DNA of 64,000 nucleotides from contig JBDVMP010000059.1 in assembly GCA_039970095.1 (NCBI GenBank), positions 1-64,000 of the forward strand, read 5' to 3'. Of this stretch, positions 46,395 through 54,664 are shown piece by piece. The translations under genes were made by a program, and so were the position numbers. Under the pieces are notes generated by a model, which saw nothing but the letters and a program-made list of their open reading frames with translations, was not told where the DNA came from and did not search any database. This DNA comes from JAMZMI01 sp039970095 (GTDB lineage: Bacteria; Bacteroidota; Bacteroidia; Cytophagales; Cyclobacteriaceae). Each line of letters starts with the position of its first letter. Position 1 is the first letter of the stretch.

Positions 46395-47503
46395 TTGAGT
46401 TGCTCCACAGGCAGTTTAATTTCAAATTTGGTTCCTTTTCCTACTCTACTCTTTACTTGCACTTCACCTCCATGTGATTCCAGAATACCCTGAACCACAG
46501 ATAAACCTAACCCCGTTCCTTGGCCAACTGGTTTGGTAGTGAAAAAAGGCTCAAATATTTTTCTAGTGACGGACGCAGACATGCCCGTTCCTGTGTCCCT
46601 CACCTCCAAGATTATGTGGTCTCCTTTTTGTCGTGTACTCACAGTCACCTTTCCTCCGTTGGGCAGAGCATGGATAGCATTGGTTATAAGATTTACCAAA
46701 ACCTGACTCATCTGTACAGAATCAGCTTGAATCAAAGGAAGGTTGGGATCCAGCCGCTCTGTGATGGTAATCCCTTGATTCTGAAAACGAATATCTATGA
46801 AATACAAAGTGCTAGAAACAATTGTGTTGATATTGACGGGCACAATCTGTTGCGGCATTTGCCGTGAAAAAATCATGAGCTTTTTGATAATTTCCCTCGT
46901 GTACAAGGATGCCTTTATTATTCGCTCAATATCTTCTTCTTGTTGAAAATTTAGTTCGCCTGCCTTTTTAATCAACTGAGAAAATCCAAGGATTTTTCCA
47001 AGCGGTTCATTGATTTCATGCGCAATTCCAGCAGATAGCTCCCCAACAAAAGCCAGCCGCTCCGCATGCTGAAGCTGTTCTTGTAGTTTCTGTTTGTCCT
47101 GCTCAATAGATGCACGTCTGATGTAGAGGGAAAGCTCTCTCGCCACGATTTTGATAAGTCGCTTTTCTTCCTGCAAAAAAGGGGTGTTATCTCCCTTTAA
47201 AGGTTCTTCCGGGCGATATCCTATTTTGATGATCCCATATTTTCTCTTCCCTATGGTTAGGGGTGAGGCAATTTCCCAATTGCATCTTTCAAAGTGTGGT
47301 GTGGCGTAGTTCTTTTTGAAAATAGTGATAGAAACCTCTGCCAATTCTGGGTGCAACATGGCCTCCGGTAAAATCAGCAATGTTTTGGATACAATAGCCT
47401 TCAAATCATTCTCCTCTTCCCAGGCAATTTTGGATAGCTCGTAAAGGCAGTTTAATTCTTTAACACGCTCTTTGAGTTGGAAGTCTGTAGAGTTTTCTTT
47501 CAT
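46391..47503 (-). CDS. Cytoplasmic sensor histidine kinase partner of the NtrC-type regulator
   Basis: 370 residues from ATG 47503. No membrane helix. A GAF-like N-terminal region (about 15-130) precedes the HisKA domain with H162 in SAGIAHEINEPLGKI and an HATPase domain (NAIHALPNGG, DTGTGM). It probably senses an internal signal and phosphorylates the NtrC-type regulator encoded immediately downstream (4-base overlap). The pair diverges from the Rnk-like gene. Confidence 0.9.
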   Translation of the reverse strand: MKENSTDFQLKERVKELNCLYELSKIAWEEENDLKAIVSKTLLILPEAMLHPELAEVSITIFKKNYATPHFERCNWEIASPLTIGKRKYGIIKIGYRPEEPLKGDNTPFLQEEKRLIKIVARELSLYIRRASIEQDKQKLQEQLQHAERLAFVGELSAGIAHEINEPLGKILGFSQLIKKAGELNFQQEEDIERIIKASLYTREIIKKLMIFSRQMPQQIVPVNINTIVSSTLYFIDIRFQNQGITITERLDPNLPLIQADSVQMSQVLVNLITNAIHALPNGGKVTVSTRQKGDHIILEVRDTGTGMSASVTRKIFEPFFTTKPVGQGTGLGLSVVQGILESHGGEVQVKSRVGKGTKFEIKLPVEQLK

Positions 47504-47581
47504 GATCTGAATGAGCAAAGCTAAATGGTATAGGGCAGAGTTGTAGCTAGGTACATCATATTAAATCGCATTTTATGAGTG

Positions 47582-47609
47582 TAATTTATACCCACTGGGT
47601 AATTTATAC
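47582..47609. repeat. Tandem TAATTTATAC repeats in a divergent promoter region
   Basis: TAATTTATAC occurs at 47582-47591 and 47600-47609, 18 bases apart start to start, in a longer imperfect inverted repeat (GAGT...ACTC). The position between the divergent kinase and Rnk-like genes suggests a regulator binding site. Confidence 0.4.
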
Positions 47610-47663
47610 TCATTTAACAGGATGGTAAACACCTTTTTGGATGTGTAAGGGGACTTTGTATTC

Positions 47664-47679
47664 TGGCACACTTCCTGTA
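47664..47679 (+). promoter_or_regulatory. Possible sigma-54 promoter of the Rnk-like gene
   Basis: TGGCAC-N5-CTGTA, with the -24 GG intact and G of the -12 GC present but C replaced by T. It stands 27 bases before the ATG at 47707, next to the divergent NtrC-type system. The -12 mismatch makes it uncertain. Confidence 0.3.
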
Positions 47680-47706
47680 TAAGTGCTGACAACAAATAGA
47701 AATAAA

Positions 47707-48114
47707 ATGAAAAAAAGACTGATTACCATAGATGATTACGAACGACTCATGGCCATTAAGGATCTGGCTTTTCTGACATCCGAAAACTCGGAGAACGTAA
47801 GGAAGTTGTACATGGAACTAAGGCATGCACATACTCTTAAGCCTGGATACATTTCCGCAAGTGCTATCACCATGAATTCACAGATACTTCTGCTCGAGCT
47901 AAACTCCTCGCGCCAAATCGAATTAACGTTAACCTATCCACGCGACTCCAACCTGCTGGATCGCAAGGTCTCGGTGTTTTCGGATATTGGTATTGCACTA
48001 CTTGGCAGATTGGTGGGTGACCGTGTTTCCTGGCTTATTAAAGGCCGAAAAGCACAATTTGAAATAATCGAAATCATTTATCAGCCTGAGGCCGTTGGCC
48101 ATTTTCATTTATAA
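47707..48114 (+). CDS. Rnk/GreA-C-terminal-domain-like protein
   Basis: 135 residues from ATG 47707 (MKKRLITIDDYERL). A short N-terminal helix is followed by the GreA/GreB C-terminal fold (about 50-130), including VSVFSDIGIALLGRLVGDRVSW. Rnk-like proteins bind RNA polymerase and affect transcription. The gene diverges from the kinase/NtrC pair and precedes the oxidase operon. Confidence 0.82.
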   Translation: MKKRLITIDDYERLMAIKDLAFLTSENSENVRKLYMELRHAHTLKPGYISASAITMNSQILLLELNSSRQIELTLTYPRDSNLLDRKVSVFSDIGIALLGRLVGDRVSWLIKGRKAQFEIIEIIYQPEAVGHFHL

Positions 48115-48484
48115 ATATTTTTTAATAAAAGACTCAGTGAGGCGGTCTGAAATGATCCTGTTGGAAATTCTGAGGGCTGTCAAGCCACTAGGACTCTCAA
48201 GGAAAGGAGTCTTTAAAATATGTTTTGACTAAAATTCATCCTGAGAGGATGAATGAAACCCATATGTTGCTAATAAAAAATCATGTATCCATGAAGTCAA
48301 ATTGGAGCCACTATTGTCTTGGAAATCTTGATCTACATAAATCTGTATTCATGAAAAAACAGGTTGGCATTGAATTTTCGGCTAATTGGGTTGGCCTCTA
48401 GGAATATCAGAGCATGCTGAAATTAAGTAGGATAATATTGTCCGACATAGAAGAATCATTTACATTTGGCGCAAATAAGTGTTT
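48115..48484. other. 370-base intergenic region with repeats upstream of the Rrf2 gene
   Basis: No supported gene. It contains an 8-bp perfect inverted repeat (48234-48241 with 48247-48254, ATTCATCC) without a T-run, and a near-perfect 12-base direct repeat TGTATYCATGAA at 48284-48295 and 48344-48355, exactly 60 bases apart. The Rrf2 promoter is at its end. Confidence 0.45.
48438..48468 (+). promoter_or_regulatory. Bacteroidota promoter of the Rrf2 gene (TTG-N20-TACATTTG)
   Basis: TTG at 48438-48440 and TACATTTG at 48461-48468 fit the -33/-7 consensus with a 20-base spacer. Transcription would begin near 48475, only about 10 bases before the ATG at 48485, so the message is almost leaderless. 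Confidence 0.65.
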
Positions 48485-48919
48485 ATGTTTTCTAAGGCGT
48501 GTGAATATGGAATCCGGGCTACAATACACGTGGCGCGACAATCTCTGGAAGGTAACCGAGCCAGTTTAAAGGCTATTGCCACAGAAATTGAGTCACCAGT
48601 GGCTTTTACAGCTAAAATATTGCAAAACCTGGTGAAAATGGGGATTATAAACTCAGTGATGGGTCCAACAGGAGGGTTTGAAATAGAGAAGGAAAAATTG
48701 GGCAATATCAAGCTAAGCCAGATTGTAGATGCCATAGATGGCGATGCTATTTACAAAGGATGTGGGTTAGGGATGAAGCAATGTGATGCTTCTAAACCTT
48801 GTCCAGTTCATGATAAGTTCGCAAAAGTGAGAACTGATTTAAAGGAGATGCTTGAAGGAACTAGTCTGCTAGGGTTAGCTACAGAATTGGATAACGGACT
48901 TACATTTTTAAAGCGGTAA
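48485..48919 (+). CDS. Rrf2-family [Fe-S] transcriptional regulator
   Basis: 144 residues from ATG 48485. An N-terminal winged helix (about 1-70; CEYGIRATIHVARQ, VAFTAKILQNLVKMG) precedes a cluster-binding loop with C93, C100 and C106 (GCGLGMKQCDASKPC). That three-cysteine pattern is typical of IscR/NsrR-type sensors of NO, oxygen or iron. Its location before the oxidase/hemoglobin operon makes NO or oxygen control likely. The oxidase gene starts 46 bases downstream. Confidence 0.9.
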   Translation: MFSKACEYGIRATIHVARQSLEGNRASLKAIATEIESPVAFTAKILQNLVKMGIINSVMGPTGGFEIEKEKLGNIKLSQIVDAIDGDAIYKGCGLGMKQCDASKPCPVHDKFAKVRTDLKEMLEGTSLLGLATELDNGLTFLKR

Positions 48920-48965
48920 AACGTTTGTGTATAACTAGGATAAAAAGGTCTTTATATCATAGATA

Positions 48966-50786
48966 ATGAAAGCAAAAACAGTCATAGCACTACTTCTGGC
49001 AACCAGTCCCGGTGTACTCTTTGCCCAGACCGAATCAATTGATACAACAAACTGGGCCTCCAGTCCTGGTGTTGTAGGCACACTAGTCCTTATTTCCCTT
49101 GTGCTGATTTTAGGGATTATCATCGTAGTATTCAGACTAAATAGATATGTGGATGTCCTTTCAAACGTCAGAAGAAGACGCATGAAATCAGAACTTACCG
49201 ATGAACTATCCAATTTGCCAGAAGCAGAAATAGACCGCATTCTCGAAAAGCGGAAAAGGGGTTTTACCTATCAACTAAAGGGCAATGAGTTAGGGGGAGA
49301 ATCAACGGCAACTGATGTAAAAGGTCTGATTCGAAAAGTAACTCATGAGCCCGGCAGCCCGTTGGCTGACGAAAAAAAGAGCACCAATGAACCGTTGAAG
49401 ATTCCTTCTGAGCTCAGAAAGCTGGTCGTTTTCTATTTGGGGGCGGCCGTTTTTTGGCTCATTTTCGGAACGTTAGTGGGCCAATATCTGGGTATGAAAT
49501 TTATCTGGCCAGAGATGGATCAGGTATCGTGGCTCAGTTTTGGTCGGTTGCGTCCGGTTCACACCAATGCCGTTTTTTGGGGATGGGCCTCTTGCGCCAT
49601 GTTTGGGCTCGGCTATTATGTAGTGGCAAGAACCAGTAATACCCGCATTCATAACTATCAATGGGGATGGATTGCTTGGGTACTGATTAACGCTGCTGTG
49701 TGTTTCGGTTCGCTCAGTCTGATGGCGGGCATTAACAATGGTGGGGGGGAGTACAGGGAGTACATCTGGCCCATCATGGCGCTATTCGCACTCGGCTTAA
49801 TCATCAATTTCTGGAATTATTACAAGACCATTGCCAACCGAAAGATTGTGGAAATCTATGTCTCCAACTGGTACATTCTTGGAGCAATGATCTGGACTAC
49901 CGTCTTAGTGGTCATTGGTTACTTTCCCGGTTTTCAGGACGGACTTGGCGAAACCGTAATCCAGGGATATTATATGCACCAGGGGGTGGGCATGTGGTTC
50001 ATGACTTTCACCTTAGGCCTTATTTACTATTACCTCCCGGCATCACTCAACAAACCGATTTATTCCTATTCGCTAGGGGTGCTGGCGTTCTGGACTCAGA
50101 TGTTTTTCTATACGATGATTGGCACGCATCATTTTGTGTTCAGCCCTTTGCCATGGTGGCTGCAAACTGTGGCTATTGTATTTAGTGCAGGCATGTTCAT
50201 TCCGGTGATTGCCGGCACCACCAATTTCCTGATGACCATGAAAGGAAGCTGGCACCAAATAGCTAAGAGCTATGTGCTTCCATTCTTTTTAGTTGGAGTG
50301 GTGTTTTATTTTGTTGGATCCACCCAGGGTAGTTTTCAAGCCTTTCGGTTCACCAATTACATCTGGCATTTCACCGATTTCAACGTGGCTCATTCACACA
50401 TGACTATGTATGGCATTGTCACCTTTATCTTGTGGGCTTGCATCTATTCTATACTGCCTCGCATTACCGGCAATGAACCTCCACAACTTTTGGTAGGGGC
50501 ACATTTTTGGCTTGCATTTATTGGCCTGTTTGCTTACATGATCTCCCTAATGGCAGGTGGCACACTGAAGGGGCTGAGCTGGGTCGAGGGTGTGCCATTT
50601 ATCGAATCGATCATCATGATGAAATCCTACTGGGTTTCAAGGGCTATTGGTGGATCCTTGATGTTTCTGTCTCACCTCCTTTTTGCCTATAACTTTTATT
50701 ACATGGTACGGCACACAAAGCAAGGAATAAGTCAGCAACAACCGCAAAAGCAATTGGAACAACCTGAAATAGAAGCACATGTTTAA
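48966..50786 (+). CDS. ccoN: cbb3-type cytochrome c oxidase subunit I with N-terminal extension
   Basis: 606 residues. The oxidase core starts near residue 148. Heme and copper ligands are H199 and H478 (low-spin heme), H338, H388 and H389 (CuB) and H476 (heme b3). Y382 lies 44 residues after H338 and 6 before H388, the same spacing as the cross-linked His-Tyr pair of Pseudomonas CcoN (H207-Y251). This supports O2 reduction rather than NO reduction. Residues 1-147 are extra: a signal-like helix, a second helix (about 36-57) and a charged linker. Subunit II overlaps its stop by 8 bases. Confidence 0.88.
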   Translation: MKAKTVIALLLATSPGVLFAQTESIDTTNWASSPGVVGTLVLISLVLILGIIIVVFRLNRYVDVLSNVRRRRMKSELTDELSNLPEAEIDRILEKRKRGFTYQLKGNELGGESTATDVKGLIRKVTHEPGSPLADEKKSTNEPLKIPSELRKLVVFYLGAAVFWLIFGTLVGQYLGMKFIWPEMDQVSWLSFGRLRPVHTNAVFWGWASCAMFGLGYYVVARTSNTRIHNYQWGWIAWVLINAAVCFGSLSLMAGINNGGGEYREYIWPIMALFALGLIINFWNYYKTIANRKIVEIYVSNWYILGAMIWTTVLVVIGYFPGFQDGLGETVIQGYYMHQGVGMWFMTFTLGLIYYYLPASLNKPIYSYSLGVLAFWTQMFFYTMIGTHHFVFSPLPWWLQTVAIVFSAGMFIPVIAGTTNFLMTMKGSWHQIAKSYVLPFFLVGVVFYFVGSTQGSFQAFRFTNYIWHFTDFNVAHSHMTMYGIVTFILWACIYSILPRITGNEPPQLLVGAHFWLAFIGLFAYMISLMAGGTLKGLSWVEGVPFIESIIMMKSYWVSRAIGGSLMFLSHLLFAYNFYYMVRHTKQGISQQQPQKQLEQPEIEAHV

Positions 50787-51780
50787 TTTCCATAAAGATC
50801 ATCAAAGCCTGGTACTCCTTTCCTTTTTGGGTTTTCTCATTCTGAGCACAGGAGTGGCCATACTGCCTGCTTATCAAATGCAGGAAAATACCCAACCACT
50901 TCCTGAAATGGAACCCATGACCGAAGCTGAGTTAAATGGTTTGAAGGTATTTGTCAGGGAAGGATGTGTGGCGTGTCACACTCAGCAAGTAAGAAATATA
51001 GCTATGGACGAAACCTGGGGAAATCGACCATCGATTCCTTCTGACTATTATTACAGCAAAAAGCGGTTAGATGTTTGGAGACAGTCCCCTTCGCTGCTGG
51101 GCAGTGAGCGAACAGGGCCAGACCTGACTAATGTAGGCGAACGACAACCGGGAGCTACCTGGCACCTCCTTCATCTATACAACCCAAGACTGGTTGTTCA
51201 AGCATCCATCATGCCTTCATATCCATGGCTATTTGAAGAAAAAACCAAAGTTTCGGATGATGATCAGGTGATCCCTGTAGGTGTCGAAGACAAAAAAAAG
51301 GGAGTAGAAATAGTAGCCGGGCAAGACGCTCTTGATTTGGTGGCCTATCTGCAATCTCTAAGGCAAGCTAACCTAATGAGTGAAACACCCGTGACGTTTA
51401 TTCCTTCTACAAAAAATGCAAATAAATCGAAGATGTCCGAACAGGGCAGTGTTTTACCCGATGGTCAGCAACTCTACCTTGCAACCTGTGCTGCTTGTCA
51501 TCAAGCAGCAGGTACAGGACTTTCCGGGGCATTTCCACCTCTAGCAGGAAGTCCAGTGGTGAATGACCCGGATCCTGATTTGCTGGTACGAATCATTCTT
51601 CAGGGATATGACGCTCGCCCTGAATACGCACAAATGCCAGCCTTTGCCAGTAGTCTCAACGACCAGGAGATTGCAGCCATCGTCAATCATGAACGGACCA
51701 GTTGGGGCAATTCTGCACCGGAGGTAACGGCAGATCAGGTAAAACAAATCAGGAGTTATGTAACACAGCTAAACCAATAA
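50779..51780 (+). CDS. ccoO: CcoO-like diheme cytochrome c subunit
   Basis: 333 residues. One membrane anchor (about 12-32) precedes a CcoO-type domain with heme motif CVACH (63-67), conserved SERTGPDL and Met ligand in IMPSYPWL (M145). A linker leads to a second class I cytochrome domain with CAACH (237-241) and the methionine in QMPAFA. CcoO plus an added cytochrome domain probably replaces separate CcoO and CcoP in passing electrons to subunit I. Confidence 0.87.
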   Translation: MFNFHKDHQSLVLLSFLGFLILSTGVAILPAYQMQENTQPLPEMEPMTEAELNGLKVFVREGCVACHTQQVRNIAMDETWGNRPSIPSDYYYSKKRLDVWRQSPSLLGSERTGPDLTNVGERQPGATWHLLHLYNPRLVVQASIMPSYPWLFEEKTKVSDDDQVIPVGVEDKKKGVEIVAGQDALDLVAYLQSLRQANLMSETPVTFIPSTKNANKSKMSEQGSVLPDGQQLYLATCAACHQAAGTGLSGAFPPLAGSPVVNDPDPDLLVRIILQGYDARPEYAQMPAFASSLNDQEIAAIVNHERTSWGNSAPEVTADQVKQIRSYVTQLNQ

Positions 51781-51785
51781 ATGAA

Positions 51786-52085
51786 ATGAGAACCCCTCTT
51801 TGGTTAAAAATTAATTGCGTGATGTTGATCCTTATGATCATGCCTTTACAGTCATTTGCCTGTGAGCTTTGCAAACAAAACCAACCCAAGCCTTTACAGA
51901 ACATCACTCATGGTGCGGGTCCGCAAGGTAACTGGGATTACCTCATCATTACTGCCGGGATTATCATCGTGTCACTGACACTTTTCTACAGTATCAAGCT
52001 ACTGATCAAACCTCAAGAGAATGGACCAGATCATATCAAACGCATTGTGGTAAATACAACCCCTAAAAGGGAATCCTTAACATGA
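51786..52085 (+). CDS. Small membrane protein of the oxidase operon
   Basis: 99 residues from ATG 51786 (the ATG at 51781 stops after two codons). An N-terminal signal/helix is followed by CELCKQNQPK (a CxxC pair) and a second helix (about 53-70). It might be a CcoQ- or assembly-like subunit; the CxxC could bind a metal. Its stop overlaps the next start (ATGA). Confidence 0.6.
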   Translation: MRTPLWLKINCVMLILMIMPLQSFACELCKQNQPKPLQNITHGAGPQGNWDYLIITAGIIIVSLTLFYSIKLLIKPQENGPDHIKRIVVNTTPKRESLT

Positions 52086-52540
52086 AAAAGCATAATTCAC
52101 CTGAAAGTAATGTAGCCAAAGCAGGCGAGCGTCTGGTTAAGTTGTTTTTGGACGATGAGACCAAGCCATTTGCTGAATTTCGGTCTCCGGTCAAATTTAG
52201 CATGGATACCACTAAAATACCCGATGGCCCACATCGGCTGAGGATCGTAGCTAAATCATCAAATAATGTAGAAGGTGTCAAAGAGATTCCTTTTGAAGTC
52301 CGCAACGGGCCCGATATCGCAGTGGTAGGCTTAAAACCGAATGAAATAGTCGACGACCAGATAGCCATCACGGTAAATGCTTATGGAAGCGAGCATGAAG
52401 ATGAGTTTGTAGTGACTGGCTCTGAGACACCAAAGGGCATTCCGGCTTGGGTTTGGGCACTACTTATTGGCTTTATCGGCTTTGCCTTGTTCTATTTTAT
52501 CATGTACTCCACACCGGAGTTTTATAAATCATTCTTCTGA
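52082..52540 (+). CDS. Membrane-anchored beta-sandwich protein of the oxidase operon (FixH-like position)
   Basis: 152 residues. A soluble, beta-rich N-terminal part (about 15-115; LVKLFLDDETKPFAEF, VRNGPDIAVVGL) is followed by one C-terminal membrane helix (about 119-140; AWVWALLIGFIGFALFYF). No heme motif is present. Length and place suggest an assembly or accessory role like FixH/CcoH. The stop overlaps the hemoglobin start (TGATG). Confidence 0.6.
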   Translation: MKKHNSPESNVAKAGERLVKLFLDDETKPFAEFRSPVKFSMDTTKIPDGPHRLRIVAKSSNNVEGVKEIPFEVRNGPDIAVVGLKPNEIVDDQIAITVNAYGSEHEDEFVVTGSETPKGIPAWVWALLIGFIGFALFYFIMYSTPEFYKSFF

Positions 52541-52929
52541 TGAAACAGCAAATAATACAACTTGAAGACATCAAACTGCTGGTTGATCATTTTTATGGAA
52601 AGGTAAAATCTGATGCAGTTCTTGCGCCGATATTTAATGAACGTATAGGTGATCAATGGCCGGCACACATGGAGAAGATGTATCGCTTTTGGCAAACCGT
52701 ATTACTGGGCAAGCACACCTATCTGGGCAGTCCTTTTACTCCACACGCCACCCTGCCTATAAACGAGACGCACTTCACCCGATGGCTCACACTGTTTTGC
52801 GAAACCATGGATGAACATTTTGCAGGTGCAAAAGCAGATGAAGCAAAGTGGCGGGCAAAAAAGATGGCCGAAATGTTTCAACTTAAAATTAGCTATCATC
52901 AACAAAACCAATCCACACCCCTTAAATAA
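52540..52929 (+). CDS. Group III truncated hemoglobin
   Basis: 129 residues, the full 2/2 globin length. Helix motifs MEKMYRFWQTVLLG, YLGSPFTPHATLPI (with the proximal-region histidine) and HFTRWLTLFCETMDEHFAG are those of group III truncated hemoglobins. It binds O2 or NO and may detoxify NO or guard the neighbouring oxidase. It overlaps its upstream neighbour by one base and precedes the dioxygenase-like gene by 2 bases. Confidence 0.92.
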   Translation: MKQQIIQLEDIKLLVDHFYGKVKSDAVLAPIFNERIGDQWPAHMEKMYRFWQTVLLGKHTYLGSPFTPHATLPINETHFTRWLTLFCETMDEHFAGAKADEAKWRAKKMAEMFQLKISYHQQNQSTPLK

Positions 52930-52931
52930 TC

Positions 52932-53807
52932 ATGATGTCTAACATTAACACTTTAAGAGCTACCCAAACCAGCAATACTTCATATTGGGAGTATATTCAA
53001 ACTGATGCATTGCTTTCTCTACAAAATCCCAAAACGGACTTTAAGGATGAGGAGATCTTCATCATGTATCATCAGGTAACCGAGTTGATATTTAAAATGA
53101 TCATTCACGAGTTGCAGCAATTGGTAGAGAGTCCGTATGCTGAGGATCGGATGATCAACAAACTCGATCGCATGAACAGGTATACGGAATTACTGACCAC
53201 CTCCTTTAGTATCATGAAGCACGGCATGGACTATGAGCAATACAATGCTTTTAGAAAAGAACTGGCACCTGCCAGTGGCTTTCAAAGTGCGCAGTTTCGT
53301 CACATTGAAATTTACTGTACCCGCATCACCAATCTATTAAGTAAAAACAGAGCTATCAGCCAGCATGCATTTCCTTCCATAGAAGCATCTTTCGAATATC
53401 TCTATTGGAAAGATGCTGGACTAAACAAGCATACAGGTGAAAAGACAGCAACACTCAAGGCTTTTGAAGAGAAACACGAAAAAGCACTCATCCAACTGGC
53501 TAAAGATGTCTGCGGAAAAACCATTGAAGACATGCTATTGAACCTGCCGATCACCCAGGCATCAGTTCTTAACAAACTCAAAAGGTTCGACTATTTGTAT
53601 AATGTAAAATGGCCGCTGGTGCACCTGCAAACGGCTGCTCACTACCTCGACAGCCGTGGAGAAAACAAACCTGCTACTGGTGGGTCAGAATGGAAAAAGT
53701 ATTTGCATCCAGGACATCAGAAACGTTGCTTTTTCCCTTCGCTCTGGAAGGGGGAAGACATACTCGACTGGCAAGATCCCGAACAAGATCAAAATACTGT
53801 GATATGA
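52932..53807 (+). CDS. Tryptophan 2,3-dioxygenase-family heme protein
   Basis: 291 residues. The helical TDO fold is visible in IMYHQVTELIFKMIIHELQQ, FQSAQFRHIEIYC and WPLVHLQTAAHYLDSRG with ATGGSEWKKYL, which includes the region of the heme-ligand histidine and the conserved TGGS. The family cleaves the tryptophan ring with O2. No other kynurenine-pathway genes are nearby, and the gene lies in an oxidase/hemoglobin operon, so the true substrate or role may differ. The stop overlaps the next start (ATGA). Confidence 0.85.
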   Translation: MMSNINTLRATQTSNTSYWEYIQTDALLSLQNPKTDFKDEEIFIMYHQVTELIFKMIIHELQQLVESPYAEDRMINKLDRMNRYTELLTTSFSIMKHGMDYEQYNAFRKELAPASGFQSAQFRHIEIYCTRITNLLSKNRAISQHAFPSIEASFEYLYWKDAGLNKHTGEKTATLKAFEEKHEKALIQLAKDVCGKTIEDMLLNLPITQASVLNKLKRFDYLYNVKWPLVHLQTAAHYLDSRGENKPATGGSEWKKYLHPGHQKRCFFPSLWKGEDILDWQDPEQDQNTVI

Positions 53808-53944
53808 ATACCACCACCATTAAAATTCCAATAGCTGCAATGACCACTTTCTGTTGGATCGGCTTTGCATGCGCCATTAGCTTCATGGAGGCATGGCTCA
53901 AGTTTCAAGCTGAGGGTGTGTCACTAACTGTTGGATTAATATGA
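53804..53944 (+). pseudogene. N-terminal remnant of a small membrane protein
   Basis: 46 codons remain, with one hydrophobic segment (FCWIGFACAISFMEAWL) and the start of a second (LTVGL). The start overlaps the dioxygenase stop in the normal operon manner, so this was a regular operon gene. It breaks off where ric sequence begins. I recall longer membrane proteins with this N-terminus in Bacteroidota, but cannot name the family with certainty. Confidence 0.55.
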
Positions 53945-54159
53945 TGATGGATGAACATGACAATGAAGGTAGCCGATTTCGAAGCATCAGCGTACTGAGC
54001 AATGGATATACTCCGCCGACTGATGCCTGTAATACCTACAAGTTGACTTATAATTTGCTCAAAGAATTTGAAGAAGACCTGCACGTACACATCCACCTTG
54101 AAAACAACTTCCTGTTCCCAAAAGCGGTAGTATTGGAAACCCGTCTCACTATGCAATGA
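53941..54159 (+). pseudogene. ric: 3' fragment of ric (di-iron Fe-S cluster repair protein)
   Basis: 72 codons. MDEHDNEGSRFRSISVLSN, YTPPTDACNTYK and EFEEDLHVHIHLENNFLFPK match the C-terminal third of Ric/ScdA/YtfE, including the metal-binding E-H-D and H-x-H-x-E-N regions. A full Ric is about 240 residues; the N-terminal part with the other iron ligands is missing. The fragment begins with three ATG codons, so a short peptide could be made, but the di-iron site cannot be complete. Confidence 0.75.
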
Positions 54160-54185
54160 TTTTTTAACTCCAAAACATCTCAGAT

Positions 54186-54650
54186 ATGCAAACAATAAAA
54201 CCCCTGAAAAGGGATAAAGCCTTACACCCTTTGAGTCACGGACATCATCACAGCCTTCTTTTTTGTTGGAAAATACGAACAGGCTTGAAAAATAAGGTTG
54301 AGGTATCAAGAATAAAACGCTATTCGGACTGGTTTTTTGAACAGCATGTACTTCCGCATTTCCAGCAGGAGGAGCAATATCTGTTTCCGATTTTGGGCAA
54401 TGATCATTTGTTGGTAAAACGGGCCCTGGCCGAGCACCGCAGGCTTACAAGGTTGTTTACCGGAAACGAAAAAATAAAACGAAACCTGAGTCTGCTAGAA
54501 GAAGAGCTGGAATGTCATATCCGGTTTGAAGAACGCATATTGTTTCAGGAAATTCAGGAGGCAGCTGAAAAGAATCAAAGTAGCTTCCCTGACACCTTAG
54601 TAGCCGAGCATTCATTTAAAGAGAACACAGAAGACCTGTTTTGGGAATAA
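54186..54650 (+). CDS. Hemerythrin-domain protein
   Basis: 154 residues, a four-helix bundle with the metal-ligand pattern HPLSHGHHH, HVLPHFQQEEQYLFP, AEHRRLTR and HIRFEERILF. It would hold a di-iron centre that binds O2 or NO. It lies 26 bases after the ric fragment, inside the oxidase/NO-stress gene cluster. Transport versus sensing versus repair cannot be told. Confidence 0.88.
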   Translation: MQTIKPLKRDKALHPLSHGHHHSLLFCWKIRTGLKNKVEVSRIKRYSDWFFEQHVLPHFQQEEQYLFPILGNDHLLVKRALAEHRRLTRLFTGNEKIKRNLSLLEEELECHIRFEERILFQEIQEAAEKNQSSFPDTLVAEHSFKENTEDLFWE

Positions 54651-54664
54651 AACGCGCAAAAAAT

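Noticed and set aside
48152..48232. 26-codon frame in the intergenic region before the Rrf2 gene
   Set aside because: No promoter, no recognisable product and no sign of conservation can be seen; too short to support.
48328..48341. FNR-like site TTGAT-N4-ATAAA upstream of the Rrf2 gene
   Set aside because: Only one half-site matches ATCAA-type symmetry properly; too weak without other evidence.
48966..50786. Reading the heme-copper subunit as a nitric oxide reductase because of its NO-related neighbours
   Set aside because: Y382 stands at the exact spacing of the His-Tyr cross-link of cbb3 oxidases (44 after H338, 6 before H388), which NO reductases lack. I keep it as an oxidase.
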